From positions 29,931 to 93,930 of the forward strand of contig RAYF01000021.1 in the NCBI GenBank assembly GCA_003611745.1: a stretch of 64,000 nt of DNA. Direction: 5' to 3'. The stretch is from a bacterium D16-36 (lineage in GTDB: Bacteria; Bacillota; Clostridia; Lachnospirales; Lachnospiraceae). The translations under genes and the position numbers were made by a program. Positions 25,522-34,261 of this stretch are shown here, piece after piece (within the stretch, counting starts at the first letter, position 1; each line of letters starts with the position of its first letter). The notes under the pieces are model-generated. The model did no database searches. It was not told the DNA's origin and saw only the letters and a list, made by a program, of their open reading frames with translations.

Positions 25522-26316
25522 ATGGAAATACGAAATCAGGGCATTGATAATGGGCAAGCCTTTGACTGGGGCAGGGCATCAAAGGAATATGCGAAATATA
25601 GGGATATTTATCCGAAAGAATTTTATGCGAAATTGGCGGAACTTTCTTTAGGCATACAAGGGCAGAAGGTGTTAGATATAGGTACAGGGACGGGTGTGCT
25701 TCCCAGAAATATGTATGCTTATGGTGCAGATTGGACAGGTGCAGATATTTCAGAAAATCAGATTGCGTATGCAAAACAGCTCAGCAAAGAGGCGGGAATG
25801 AATATCCGGTTTTTGGTTTCAGCAGCAGAAGATATTGATTTTCCAGATGGGAGTTTTGATGTTATCACTGCCTGCCAGTGCTTCATGTATTTTGATAAAG
25901 ATATCCTTTTACCTAAGATTTATCGGATGTTAAAAACGGATGGGCATTTTGCTGTACTTTTTATGGCATGGCTGCCAGAGGAAAGTGAGATTGCAAAGAC
26001 AAGCGAAGAAATGGTTTTGAAGTATAATCCGTTATGGACGGGCGGGCATATAACAAGATATACTTTAAAGACGCCGTTATGGTGTAAAGGTTTATTTGAA
26101 CCGGCTCATATGTTGACATATGATTTGCCAGTTACTTTTACCAGAGATAGCTGGCATGGCAGGATGAAGGCCTGCCGGGGGATTGGGGCGTCTTCTCTGC
26201 ACCGGGATAAAATTGAGGCATGGGAGAGGGAGCATATGGAATATATGAAGACTGTGCCAGAGGTTTTTGATATATTGCATTATGTGACTATTTTGGATGT
26301 AAAGAAAGCAGGATAA
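25522..26316 (+). CDS. Class I SAM-dependent methyltransferase
   Basis: A 264-residue methyltransferase of the UbiE/Methyltransf_11 type. Motif I is VLDIGTGTGVLPRNM, motif II region TGADISENQIAYAKQ, and motif III/post I AAEDIDFPDGSFDVITACQC. ATG 25522 is preceded by AAAGGGGGGCAAT; the GTG at 25504 is upstream of this ribosome binding site. A small-molecule substrate is likely but unknown. It lies just before the mobile region and appears intact. Confidence 0.87.
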   Translation: MEIRNQGIDNGQAFDWGRASKEYAKYRDIYPKEFYAKLAELSLGIQGQKVLDIGTGTGVLPRNMYAYGADWTGADISENQIAYAKQLSKEAGMNIRFLVSAAEDIDFPDGSFDVITACQCFMYFDKDILLPKIYRMLKTDGHFAVLFMAWLPEESEIAKTSEEMVLKYNPLWTGGHITRYTLKTPLWCKGLFEPAHMLTYDLPVTFTRDSWHGRMKACRGIGASSLHRDKIEAWEREHMEYMKTVPEVFDILHYVTILDVKKAG

Positions 26317-26468
26317 ATTTAAAATATTTCCGTGCTTTGTCATGCCTCGCAGCTTGCTGCTGGGTATTTGGCTGGATATTGATAGATGATGTTTGGGTAG
26401 AACACATTATGCTCTTTTCCGGCATATAAATTTATAGAGGCCATTTCCTATAAAGGAGTTTTATATAT

Positions 26469-27971
26469 ATGTCCAACAGCATTAAGGAGGTTTGCGCTTA
26501 TATCCGCGTTTCAACAGACAAACAGGAGGAACTTTCCCCCGAGTCACAAATCCGTTTAATTAAAGAATATGCCCAGGCACACGGCATGCTGCTGACCCAT
26601 ATCTATACAGAAGAACATGGCATATCCGGCAAAAAGGCCGACAAACGCCCTGCTTTTCAAGAAATGATTGCTGCCTGCAAAGATAAATCCCATCCCTATG
26701 ACGCAATTCTTTTATGGAAATTTTCGCGTTTTGCCCGAAATATAGATGAGAGCACGTATTACAAGTCTATCCTCCGTAAAAAATGTAATGTTGATGTAAT
26801 CAGCATTTCAGAACCAATTATTGAGGGGATGTACGGCCGTTTAATTGAAATGGTGATTGAATGGTCTGATGAATTTTATTTATATAACCTTTCGGGGGAG
26901 GTAATGCGCGGTATGACGCAGAAAGCTTTGCAGGGCGGTTATAACTCCAATGTCCCGATTGGATACGTAAAAGAAAAGGGCAATGATAAGATTCCCACAG
27001 TGGAACCGGAAAGTGCCCTCATAGTCAAAAGAATATTCGACATGTATGTAAACGAAGAACGGCCCTTAGCTGACGTTGCAGCACTGCTTAACCGAAATGG
27101 TTACAAAACCAAACGGGGAGGACATTTTGAAACACGTACTGTGGCATATATATTAGAAAATCCATTTTATATAGGGAAAATCCGCTGGAATTATTATGAC
27201 AGGCAGACAAACCGGAGAAAAAGAGCCGAAGATGTTATCATCTCCGACGGGCAGCATAAGCCTATTATCTCAGAGGAACTATTTGCCGCTGCAGGCGAAA
27301 GACTGGCGAAAGAACGTTTAAAAAGCGGATACGGCAAAAAACGTCCAGTTGCTTCCACAAAGCACTGGCTTTCCGGAATGATGAAATGTTCAGAATGCGG
27401 CTGCTCCCTTGGCTATGGCGCCGGTAATCCAAAGCACAAAGTTTCCCCCCATTTCCAATGTTGGAAGAAAGGCAAGGGGCTGTGCTGCTGCTACCATAGC
27501 AATAATATTAGCGAGGCGGAGGCAATTGAAGAGGTTACAAGTATCCTGCAGGAATTGGTGGATTCTGGCTGCTATTTTGATTATGATTTCTCCCTTATCA
27601 ATGATGTGGGAACCGAAAAAAAACTATTGCAAAATGAATTAAAAAGGCTGGACGCCAAGGAACGAAGAGTGAAAGACGCCTATATTAACGGGATTGATTC
27701 GATAGAAGAATACAGGGAAAATAAAAAAATATTATCTTCTAAAAGAGAAGACATTCAGAAAAAATTGGATAATACCAAAGTTGCAGCACAACCTGTTCCC
27801 ATCCAGAAAGAAATTAATTTTGAAAAAATGATAGACCTTATTCATAATGAAAACACAGATTACATCACAAAGGGAAATGCTCTGCGTGACGTCTTTGACC
27901 ATTTCGTATGGAATAAGGAAAAAGGGGAGATGTGTGCTGTTCTGAATATTCATGTGAAACCGCTGAAGTAG
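26469..27971 (+). CDS. Large serine recombinase, abutting cotJC
   Basis: A 500-residue large serine recombinase: catalytic domain with S15 in YIRVSTDKQ, SRFARNI in the arginine region, then the Recombinase domain (IGYVKEKGN, LNRNGYKTKRGG, ENPFYIGKIRWN), a zinc ribbon (MKCSECGCSLG ... CWKKGKGLCC) and a coiled-coil region (residues about 390-440). AAAGGAG precedes the ATG. The stop is only about ten bases before the start of surviving cotJC codons, so the gene sits at the right end of an element that integrated in the 5' part of cotJC. The left end of that element was not found in this window. Confidence 0.92.
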   Translation: MSNSIKEVCAYIRVSTDKQEELSPESQIRLIKEYAQAHGMLLTHIYTEEHGISGKKADKRPAFQEMIAACKDKSHPYDAILLWKFSRFARNIDESTYYKSILRKKCNVDVISISEPIIEGMYGRLIEMVIEWSDEFYLYNLSGEVMRGMTQKALQGGYNSNVPIGYVKEKGNDKIPTVEPESALIVKRIFDMYVNEERPLADVAALLNRNGYKTKRGGHFETRTVAYILENPFYIGKIRWNYYDRQTNRRKRAEDVIISDGQHKPIISEELFAAAGERLAKERLKSGYGKKRPVASTKHWLSGMMKCSECGCSLGYGAGNPKHKVSPHFQCWKKGKGLCCCYHSNNISEAEAIEEVTSILQELVDSGCYFDYDFSLINDVGTEKKLLQNELKRLDAKERRVKDAYINGIDSIEEYRENKKILSSKREDIQKKLDNTKVAAQPVPIQKEINFEKMIDLIHNENTDYITKGNALRDVFDHFVWNKEKGEMCAVLNIHVKPLK

Positions 27972-27992
27972 TAATTATGAGTTATCGAATAC
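27972..27992. other. Element-to-cotJC junction (attR-like) of first recombinase element
   Basis: Right after the recombinase stop the sequence passes into cotJC codons (VIEYGGPDGELG from 27981). In intact CotJC this is about residue 28-30, so the junction marks one att site. The partner site with the cotJC start is not in this window. Confidence 0.5.
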
Positions 27993-28433
27993 GGTGGTCC
28001 TGATGGCGAACTCGGTGCTTCTTTACGCTACCTGTCCCAAAGATACTCTATGAAAGATAAAAAAGTAATTGGTGTTTTGACAGATATTGGTACAGAAGAA
28101 CTGGCGCATCTGGAAATCGTCGGTTCTATTATCCATCAGCTTACCAAAGACCTCACTCCAGATGAAATTAAGGCATCTGGTTTTGATAAATATTATATTG
28201 ACCATACTCTGGCAGTATGGCCGCAGTCAGCAGGCGGCGAACCTTTTAGTGCCAGCCAATTCCAGTCAACCGGTGACACTATCACCGATTTGTATGAAGA
28301 TATGGCGGCAGAACAAAAAGCGCGCCTGACTTATGACAATATCCTCCGTATTGTCAAAGATCCGGAAATTGCGGATCCAATCCGCTTCTTGCGGGAAAGA
28401 GAAATTGTTCATTTCCAGCGATTTGGTGAAGCA
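27981..28433 (+). pseudogene. cotJC: Spore-coat manganese-catalase-like CotJC, middle fragment
   Basis: The frame YGGPDGELGASLRYLSQRYS through GTEELAHLEIVGSIIHQLT, YEDMAAEQKARLTYDNILR and REREIVHFQRFGEA is CotJC, a ferritin-like (manganese catalase) spore-coat protein with EELAH and EIVH metal ligands. About 30 N-terminal residues are missing upstream, where the serine recombinase gene lies. The 3' end is cut after FGEA at 28433 by the 7.7 kb element, and the final 25 codons resume at 36151. An internal ATG at 28050 opens a shorter frame but is not the native start. Confidence 0.88.
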
Positions 28434-28454
28434 AACCGGGAAGATTGCAGTAAA
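28422..28454. other. attL of the 7.7 kb element
   Basis: Core GGTGAAGCA (28425-28433) joins cotJC to the element. The next 21 bases (28434-28454, AACCGGGAAGATTGCAGTAA plus A) are an inverted match, 18 of 21, to the 21 bases before the core at the other end (36120-36140). Together they rebuild a symmetrical attP. Confidence 0.8.
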
Positions 28455-28551
28455 TCAGAACACGCACAATATAATCACTAAGACGCATACCCACACGCCC
28501 CTCAAAGCTGTGGACTTCGGCTTTCACACTAAAAGAAAGGACAAGCCTATT

Positions 28552-28936
28552 ATGCCAGTATTCAGAGCAGAAAAAGTCAAAGATTATACGATTATGTCAA
28601 ACCCCCACTTACGCAACCGCCAGTTATCCCTACGGGCAAAAGGATTGCTCTGTCAAATGCTCTTGCCCCCGGAATGGTATTTTACCCTGCAAGGGTTAGC
28701 TTATCAATAAGGAGGGTTTAGACGCTATTACAGCGGTTATACACGAACTGGAGCAGGCAGGATATATTCCCCGCAACAGAATACGAGATGAAAAGGGATT
28801 GCTTCGGGAAATGGAATATACAGTCTATTCTTCCCCCAAGTTGAATGACAGTTACAGCAATAATCCAATCACGGATAATCCTACACCGGAAAATCCAACA
28901 TTGGATTTTCCAACGCAGGGAAAACCAACGCAATAA
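28552..28936 (+). pseudogene. Replication-initiator-A-like gene of mobile element, frameshifted
   Basis: The start MPVFRAEKVKDYTIMSNPHL and LSLRAKGLLCQMLLPPEWY match the N-terminal domain of replication initiator A/DnaD-like proteins carried by clostridial ICEs. A stop at 28708 follows LQGLAYQ; the frame continues displaced as EGLDAITAVIHELEQAGYIP, then PTPENPTLDFPTQGKPTQ. A one-base gain (or two-base loss) near 28701 accounts for this. The usual C-terminal part is also absent. Confidence 0.8.
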
Positions 28937-29112
28937 AATATAGATATATAAAATACGAAAGTATAAATTACAGAATGATAAATTATCTATTCCTTTCCTA
29001 TCCGTTCTTTTTGATTTTTAATTGAATTATCCCTATCGCATGAAGGGAATGGAAAGAGGTTGCTACAACACAGATATTCATTTATGCCTTAATTACCCTT
29101 TATCAATGGCAG

Positions 29113-29168
29113 ACAGCCAAGTCAAGGATTTACCGCTTTAGCGGCGTTTACGTCCTTGACTTGGCTGT
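29113..29168. repeat. 16 bp perfect inverted repeat with nested hairpin
   Basis: ACAGCCAAGTCAAGGA (29113-29128) is repeated inverted at 29153-29168, and the 24-base loop contains a second hairpin CCGC-TTTA-GCGG (29133-29144). The structure has no adjoining T-run. In a mobile element near a replication-initiator gene it could be an origin of replication or transfer, but it might also be a transcription barrier. The rest of 28937-29299 has no gene. Confidence 0.65.
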
Positions 29169-29299
29169 TTGGCGTTGATAGTCTGGGAAAGGCATAAAGA
29201 AGAATTTACCGGGCTTGTGTTTTTGCCTGCTGAAGATATGGCGTAATATTTATATTTTCTTTTTGCATTTTCATTAAACTTAACATTTCTAAAAAACTA

Positions 29300-29328
29300 T
29301 TGACAAGCAAAAAAAAATTCCTTATAAT
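29300..29328 (+). promoter_or_regulatory. Strong sigma-A promoter of the MATE operon
   Basis: TTGACA (29300-29305), a 17-base spacer rich in A, and TATAAT (29323-29328). The leader from here to the MATE start is about 130 bases. Confidence 0.85.
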
Positions 29329-29368
29329 ATTTTTCTGTAAAATTTTGAGTGGACTTTTCCGGATTGAT

Positions 29369-29473
29369 ATGTCATCTTTTTGCCACACAGTTATCAGTTT
29401 GATAACTGTGTGGCTTTTTGTTGTTATAATTCGGAAAATGTTTATCAAATTTTGGAGGATATATGATGGCTGA
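29369..29473 (+). CDS. Possible leader peptide of the MATE operon
   Basis: A 34-codon frame (MSSFCHTVISLITVWLFVV...) starts 13 bases before the attenuator hairpin, runs through both of its arms, and ends at 29473, overlapping the first codons of the MATE gene. A ribosome translating or stalling here would prevent the hairpin from forming. The peptide is hydrophobic. Its ribosome binding site is weak, so translation is not certain. Confidence 0.4.
   Translation: MSSFCHTVISLITVWLFVVIIRKMFIKFWRIYDG
29382..29424 (+). terminator. Attenuator terminator in the leader of the MATE operon
   Basis: GCCACACAGTTATCA (29382-29396), loop GTT and the exact complement (29400-29414) form a 15 bp perfect stem followed by TTTTTGTTGTT. 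It lies between a strong promoter and the MATE start, so transcription must read through it for the operon to be expressed. This is the layout of antibiotic-inducible attenuation. Confidence 0.8.
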
Positions 29474-30824
29474 AAATAAAATGGAAGTTATGCCAGTTGG
29501 AAAGCTGATTTTTGAAATGTCATTACCGCCACTATTTTCCATGTTTCTTCAATATTCATACAATTTGTTAGACAGTGCTTTTGTCGCCCAGTTAAGCGAG
29601 AACGCATTAACGGCTGTTTCTCTGTCTTTTCCAATCACAACATTAATGAATGCGGTATCTATTTGGATTGGGGTTGGTATAAATGTCCTAATTGCGGGAC
29701 ATCTTGGAAAACGTGAACAAGAAGAAGCAAATAAAACGGTTACTCTTGGACTGATCCTTTCCTTTTTGGTTGGCATTATTTTAAATATAACGGTATTACT
29801 AATTATATCCCCATACTTCAAATCGTTTACTGAAAATAACGATATTTATACTTTGTGTATGGAGTATATGGGTGTTTGTTCTTTCATGCAGATACCAAAC
29901 ATGGTTCATATCGTTATTCAAAAAATGATACAGGCAACCGGGAACATGATTGAACCCATGTTGTTTCAACTGACGGGTGTTATAACCAATTTCATTTTTG
30001 ACCCACTTCTTATTTTTGGAATAGGTTTTTTCCCGGCAATGGGTATTAAAGGAGCTGCTACGGCAACAGTTTTGGGATATTCTGTTTCAATGGTTTTGGC
30101 ATTTATTATGTTTTTAAAAGCAAAACATAAAATAGCACTTAAAACAGTTAGATTTCGGTTTGAATGGAGCATTGTACAAAAAATAATTATTTTAGGGCTG
30201 CCTTCTTTTATTATGAATGCCCTAAACGCTTTTACCGTAACGATTGTAAATCTGCTTTTAGTCGCATATTCAGATACGAGCATTGCTTTTTTTGGAGCAT
30301 ATTTTAAAATACAGCAGTTAATTATTATGACTATTAATGGATTAATACAAGGCTGTTTGCCCATTATGCGATTTAATTATGGAGCAGGAAATTTAAAAAG
30401 GCTTCAATCAGTTTTTCGATACAGTACAATTTTAGTAACTTCTCTAATGATGTTTGGGACATTAATTATCATGCTGTTTCCGACACAGATTTTGAGTTTG
30501 TTTATGGCTTCGGAAAAAATGCGTTCTTACGGGATTATGGCAATGCGGATTATGGCAGCAGGTTATTTGTTTTGCGGGCTTTCGACAATGATTTCGACTT
30601 ATATGCAAGCGATTGAAAGAGTGTTGTCAAGCATTATGATACAAATATTTAGACAGATGTTTTTTTTAATACCTATTATGTGGATTTTAGAAAAAGCATT
30701 ACTAATCAATGGTATTTGGATTGCATTTCCAGTTACTGAATTATTGACGTTTGTTGCAGCAGTCATTCTATTTATGAGATTGAGGTTTCAAAATAATAAT
30801 AAAGATATAGTTGGAGGTAAATAA
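29463..30824 (+). CDS. MATE family efflux transporter
   Basis: A 453-residue, 12-segment MATE protein. LIFEMSLPPLFSMFLQYSYN and LLDSAFVAQLSENALTAVSL at the N-terminus, the mid-protein FDPLLIFGIGFFPAMGIKGA and GLIQGCLPIMRFNYGAGN are typical of the DinF/MepA-like branch, which exports drugs or toxic organic compounds by Na+ or H+ antiport. GGAGG lies five bases before ATG 29463; ATG 29466 is also possible. It is the first gene of the cargo operon and is followed after two bases by a GNAT gene. Confidence 0.92.
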   Translation: MMAENKMEVMPVGKLIFEMSLPPLFSMFLQYSYNLLDSAFVAQLSENALTAVSLSFPITTLMNAVSIWIGVGINVLIAGHLGKREQEEANKTVTLGLILSFLVGIILNITVLLIISPYFKSFTENNDIYTLCMEYMGVCSFMQIPNMVHIVIQKMIQATGNMIEPMLFQLTGVITNFIFDPLLIFGIGFFPAMGIKGAATATVLGYSVSMVLAFIMFLKAKHKIALKTVRFRFEWSIVQKIIILGLPSFIMNALNAFTVTIVNLLLVAYSDTSIAFFGAYFKIQQLIIMTINGLIQGCLPIMRFNYGAGNLKRLQSVFRYSTILVTSLMMFGTLIIMLFPTQILSLFMASEKMRSYGIMAMRIMAAGYLFCGLSTMISTYMQAIERVLSSIMIQIFRQMFFLIPIMWILEKALLINGIWIAFPVTELLTFVAAVILFMRLRFQNNNKDIVGGK

Positions 30825-30826
30825 AA

Positions 30827-31234
30827 ATGTACAGGGAAGATACATCTATTACAATTAAAACGGGGGTTGAAAATATGTCCCCAGAAGAGGTAGTAAATCT
30901 TTTAAGGCAAACTGTATGGGCGAAAGACCGAAAAAAAGAGGCTATCATCAAATCATTAAATAATTCAATCTGCTACGGTGCATTTACAAAAAACGGACAA
31001 CAAGTTGGATTTGCCAGAGTGATTACTGATTATGCAACGCATTTTTACATTTGTGATGTAGTTGTTAAAAAAGAATTTCGTAATAAAGGTATAGGCAGGC
31101 AGCTTCTTAAAACAATTACGGAAAATGAAGATTTTAAACCATTGTTAGGAATGCTGATAACCGAAAATGCAGAAAAATTTTATGAGCCTTTTGGTTTTAC
31201 AAAAAATCCTATTTGTTTTATGACAAACAAATAA
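30827..31234 (+). CDS. GNAT family N-acetyltransferase
   Basis: A 135-residue GNAT between two MATE genes. Acetyl-CoA loop: VVVKKEFRNKGIGRQLLKTI; end: EKFYEPFGFTKNP. GGAGG sits ten bases before the ATG, which starts two bases after the MATE stop. Small GNATs like this may acetylate an antibiotic or an amine; placement beside exporters suggests a joint detoxification role, by inference. Confidence 0.87.
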   Translation: MYREDTSITIKTGVENMSPEEVVNLLRQTVWAKDRKKEAIIKSLNNSICYGAFTKNGQQVGFARVITDYATHFYICDVVVKKEFRNKGIGRQLLKTITENEDFKPLLGMLITENAEKFYEPFGFTKNPICFMTNK

Positions 31235-31276
31235 GTACACGTTTTTTTATGTTAGCAAATTAAGGGAGGAATTAAA

Positions 31277-32608
31277 ATGGACGAAAAATTTATGAAAGAA
31301 AAACCTGTATTGCCGTTAATTTTATCAATGTCACTTCCTATGGTACTCTCAATGTTGGTAAATTCTTTATATAACATTGTCGACAGCTTTTTTGTAGCCC
31401 AAATCAGTGAGGACGCTATGACGGCATTGTCATTAGTCTTTCCTGTTCAGAATTTGATCAATGCTGTTGCTATTGGCTTTGCCATAGGAATTAACGCAGC
31501 AATAGCTTTTTATTTGGGTAAAGAAGAATATTCAAGGGCAAATGTGGCAGCTACACAAGGCATGGTATTTGCTGTTATACATAGTATAGTTATTACAGTT
31601 AGTGTAATTTCTATTATTCCAACTTTTTTAAGAGTATTTACATCATCAGAACCCGTTATTGATTTCGGTATTCGATATTCTGTTATAGCCTTTTCTTTTA
31701 CTTTTATCATTATTTCAGGCGGAACATTTGAAAAAATATTCCAAGCCGTAGGTAATATGAAAGTAACCATGATAAGTATGATGTGTGGGTGTATCGCAAA
31801 TATTATCTTAGACCCAGTGCTTATTTTTGGGATTGGTTTTTTCCCTGCAATGGGAATAGAGGGAGCAGCATTGGCAACCGGCATTGGACAGACAATAACG
31901 CTTGCTATCTATTTAGTTATCTACTTTGTGTGCCCTATTCGTATTCGCATTAGCAGACAATTTCTTACTTTTGACAAAAAAACAGCTTCCAAACTGTATT
32001 TTGTTGGTATACCCGCAACTTTAAATATGGCTTTGCCGTCTGTTTTAATTTCAGCACTAAATTCCATTCTGTCCTCATATTCAGAGGTATATATTTTAGT
32101 TTTAGGAATTTATTATAAATTGCAGACTTTCCTATATCTTCCTGCTAATGGTATCATTCAAGGAATGCGCCCTTTAATTGGTTATAATTATGGAGCTGGT
32201 GAACAAAAGCGTGTTAAGGAAATTTATAATATTGTTCTTTGCATGAGTAGCGTAATTATGGTTTTAGGCACTATTATTTGTTTGCTCATTCCCGGTCAAC
32301 TGATAAACCTGTTTACTCATGTGCCGGAAACAATTCATACTGGGGAAATTGCACTCCGTGTTATTAGTGCAGGCTTTCTTGTTTCAGCTATTTCTGTAAC
32401 TTCATCAGGTGCGTTAGAGGGATTAGGAAAGGGTATGCCGTCATTAATTATTTCTCTATGCCGTTATATTACCATTATCATTCCGTCCGCATTTTTGTTT
32501 AGCAAACTTTTTGGCGCAGTCGGCGTATGGAATGCTTTTTGGGTGGCTGAATTTATTACCGCAATTATTTCATTTTTTATTTATCACAGAACAATAAAAT
32601 GTAATTAG
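31277..32608 (+). CDS. MATE family efflux transporter
   Basis: A 443-residue MATE protein with 12 membrane segments. LILSMSLPMVLSMLVNSLYN and IVDSFFVAQISEDAMTALSL align well with the first MATE protein of the operon, but the two are clearly diverged copies, not a recent duplication. The segment FGIGFFPAMGIEGAALATGI is again present. AAGGGAGG precedes the ATG. Together the two transporters and the GNAT form the cargo of the element. Confidence 0.92.
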   Translation: MDEKFMKEKPVLPLILSMSLPMVLSMLVNSLYNIVDSFFVAQISEDAMTALSLVFPVQNLINAVAIGFAIGINAAIAFYLGKEEYSRANVAATQGMVFAVIHSIVITVSVISIIPTFLRVFTSSEPVIDFGIRYSVIAFSFTFIIISGGTFEKIFQAVGNMKVTMISMMCGCIANIILDPVLIFGIGFFPAMGIEGAALATGIGQTITLAIYLVIYFVCPIRIRISRQFLTFDKKTASKLYFVGIPATLNMALPSVLISALNSILSSYSEVYILVLGIYYKLQTFLYLPANGIIQGMRPLIGYNYGAGEQKRVKEIYNIVLCMSSVIMVLGTIICLLIPGQLINLFTHVPETIHTGEIALRVISAGFLVSAISVTSSGALEGLGKGMPSLIISLCRYITIIIPSAFLFSKLFGAVGVWNAFWVAEFITAIISFFIYHRTIKCN

Positions 32609-32638
32609 AAAAACAACCGCATACCGGGAGGTGGTAAC

Positions 32639-32875
32639 GTGGGAAAATTGTTACTACTGACACTTAACGAACAAGAAGAAAAAATGATTGACAAAATCAT
32701 AACAGCAATATCTGATTATATACAAATTGAACCTATGGAGATTACACCCGTTTCCATGTTATCTTTTCCGGGACTGGAAATAAGGAAGAACCAACACCGG
32801 GTATTTCAAGACGGGGAGGAAGTAAACCTTACCCGTCTTGAATACAGTACCCTTGTATTTGTAGTGGTATACTAA
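32639..32875 (+). pseudogene. Winged-helix regulator cut by IS3-type element
   Basis: From GTG 32639, after GGGAGGTGG, the product has a short N-terminal part and then LEIRKNQHRVFQDGEEVNLT and RLEYSTL, the first strands of an OmpR-type winged helix. The sequence then runs into the IS left end and stops after six more codons. The recognition helix is missing and no matching 3' part is found after the IS, so the regulator is inactive. Such genes occur in clostridial ICEs before the recombinase module. Confidence 0.7.
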
Positions 32876-33974
32876 ATTTGTAACAACTTGTTCGAATAAT
32901 ATATTATAATGTTATTCAAATAAGGAGGATATCAATAATGTCAATACGTTACAGCGAAGACTTCAAAAAAGAAGTAGTTAAAACCTATATGACCGGTAAT
33001 AAATCAATAACGCAGCTTGCTATTGATTATAATATTGCCAAAAGCTCCGTTAGCAAATGGGTTAACGAGTACAAAGAAGAATGCCTTTATACCACCAGCA
33101 CAACATCTGAACCTAATGAAGCTAAGGAGATCAGGAGATTAAATCAGCTTCTTAACGAAAAAGATAAAGAGATTGCTTTCCTAAAAAAAGCAGCGGCATT
33201 CTTCGCGAAGGAAATCGATTAGTGGTATATCGATTCATCGATGAAAATAAAAATTTATTTGGTTTAAGGTGGTTATGCCGGCAGTTCGGCATCAGCCCTA
33301 ACTGTTATTACAATTACAAAAAGGACTCAAAGCGGGAATATCACAAGCGTCTGGCACGCATTTTTGAACTTATAAAGTACGTTTATTACAATAATAATCG
33401 TGTTATAGGTTACAGAGCTATGCGCATTTTTATAAAACGTTATGGGTATGAAGTCAGTAATTCTACTATGCATAAATACATGAACAAAGAGCTTAATTTA
33501 TGTGCAGTAATTATGCATTCTAAGCCTGGTTACAAAGCAGGTAAGAAGCATAAAATATTTGACAATCTCTTAAACCAAAATTTTACAGTCGACTGCAAAA
33601 ACAAAGTATGGTGCACTGATTTTACTTATATGCGCCAGCCAAACGGAAAGTTCAGATATAACTGCTCTATCATTGATTTATTTGACAGATCAGCAGTAGC
33701 ATCATTAAACAGTAATGATATCAATACAGATTCAGCTATAGAAACTCTCAAAAAAGCTTTGGAACAGGAACATTATCCTGAAGTGATTCTGCATTCAGAT
33801 CAAGGTGTACAGTTTACTTCATGGGATTTTGTAAATTTCTGCAAAGATAATAATATTACACAAAGTATGAGCAAGGCGGGATGCCCTTATGATAATGCTC
33901 CTATGGAGAGATTCTATAACACATTTAAAAGCAACTTTTATAACGTGACATCATTTTCAAGTGTTGAAATGTCT
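32862..33974 (+). mobile_element. IS3-family insertion sequence, 3' end deleted
   Basis: The element contains overlapping orfA and orfB with a slippery A7G at 33183-33190, as in IS3-family elements. The left end lies near 32862 inside the winged-helix gene. The right end is missing: orfB loses its family sequence after SFSSVEM (about 33970) and no right inverted repeat can be matched. So the copy is immobile. Confidence 0.7.
32938..33222 (+). CDS. IS3-family transposase OrfA
   Basis: A 94-residue protein with an HTH (YSEDFKKEVVKTYMTG, QLAIDYNIAKSSVSKW) and a C-terminal leucine-zipper helix (EIRRLNQLLNEKDKEIAFLK). CTA AAA AAA GCA near its end offers a -1 frameshift into orfB, whose frame is open through this point. 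GGAGG is 11 bases before the ATG. Confidence 0.9.
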   Translation: MSIRYSEDFKKEVVKTYMTGNKSITQLAIDYNIAKSSVSKWVNEYKEECLYTTSTTSEPNEAKEIRRLNQLLNEKDKEIAFLKKAAAFFAKEID

Positions 33975-34118
33975 GTATTTGTTTTCCATTTTCGTTTTTC
34001 TATAAGGGTTTGGGAAACTTCCCAACAAATAAAAATTCTATACGTTACTTCTCATAAAGATAGAGAATTTTTCGGGATTGAGTACTCAATCCCTATGCTT
34101 GCTATTCCGCTATTCTAA
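33222..34118 (+). pseudogene. IS3-family transposase OrfB, 3' truncated
   Basis: The N-terminal HTH_21 part (CRQFGISPNCYYNYKKDSK) and the rve integrase core are present: first D in WCTDFTYMRQPNG, second D in LHSDQGVQFTS, and the E in YDNAPMERFYNTFK. After SFSSVEM the family sequence (about 40 residues with the closing region) is replaced by unrelated codons up to 34118. The catalytic triad is kept, but the C-terminus and right end are lost. It normally is made as an OrfAB fusion by frameshift. Confidence 0.85.
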
Positions 34119-34261
34119 ACTTTTTATAAATTTTCCCGGAAACTTTGCCATTTTTTACCTCCCGTGCGTAGTAAGTAGTAAAGGGGGAGTTTACGCTATT
34201 CCTGTATATTGTACTTGCCGCTTCTCATAAAATTTAGGGAAACCGTCAAAGGAGAAAGTTT

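Noticed and set aside
28050..28481. 143-codon frame as a complete gene
   Set aside because: Its ATG is an internal CotJC methionine; codons before it still read as CotJC, and its last 16 codons lie in the inserted element.
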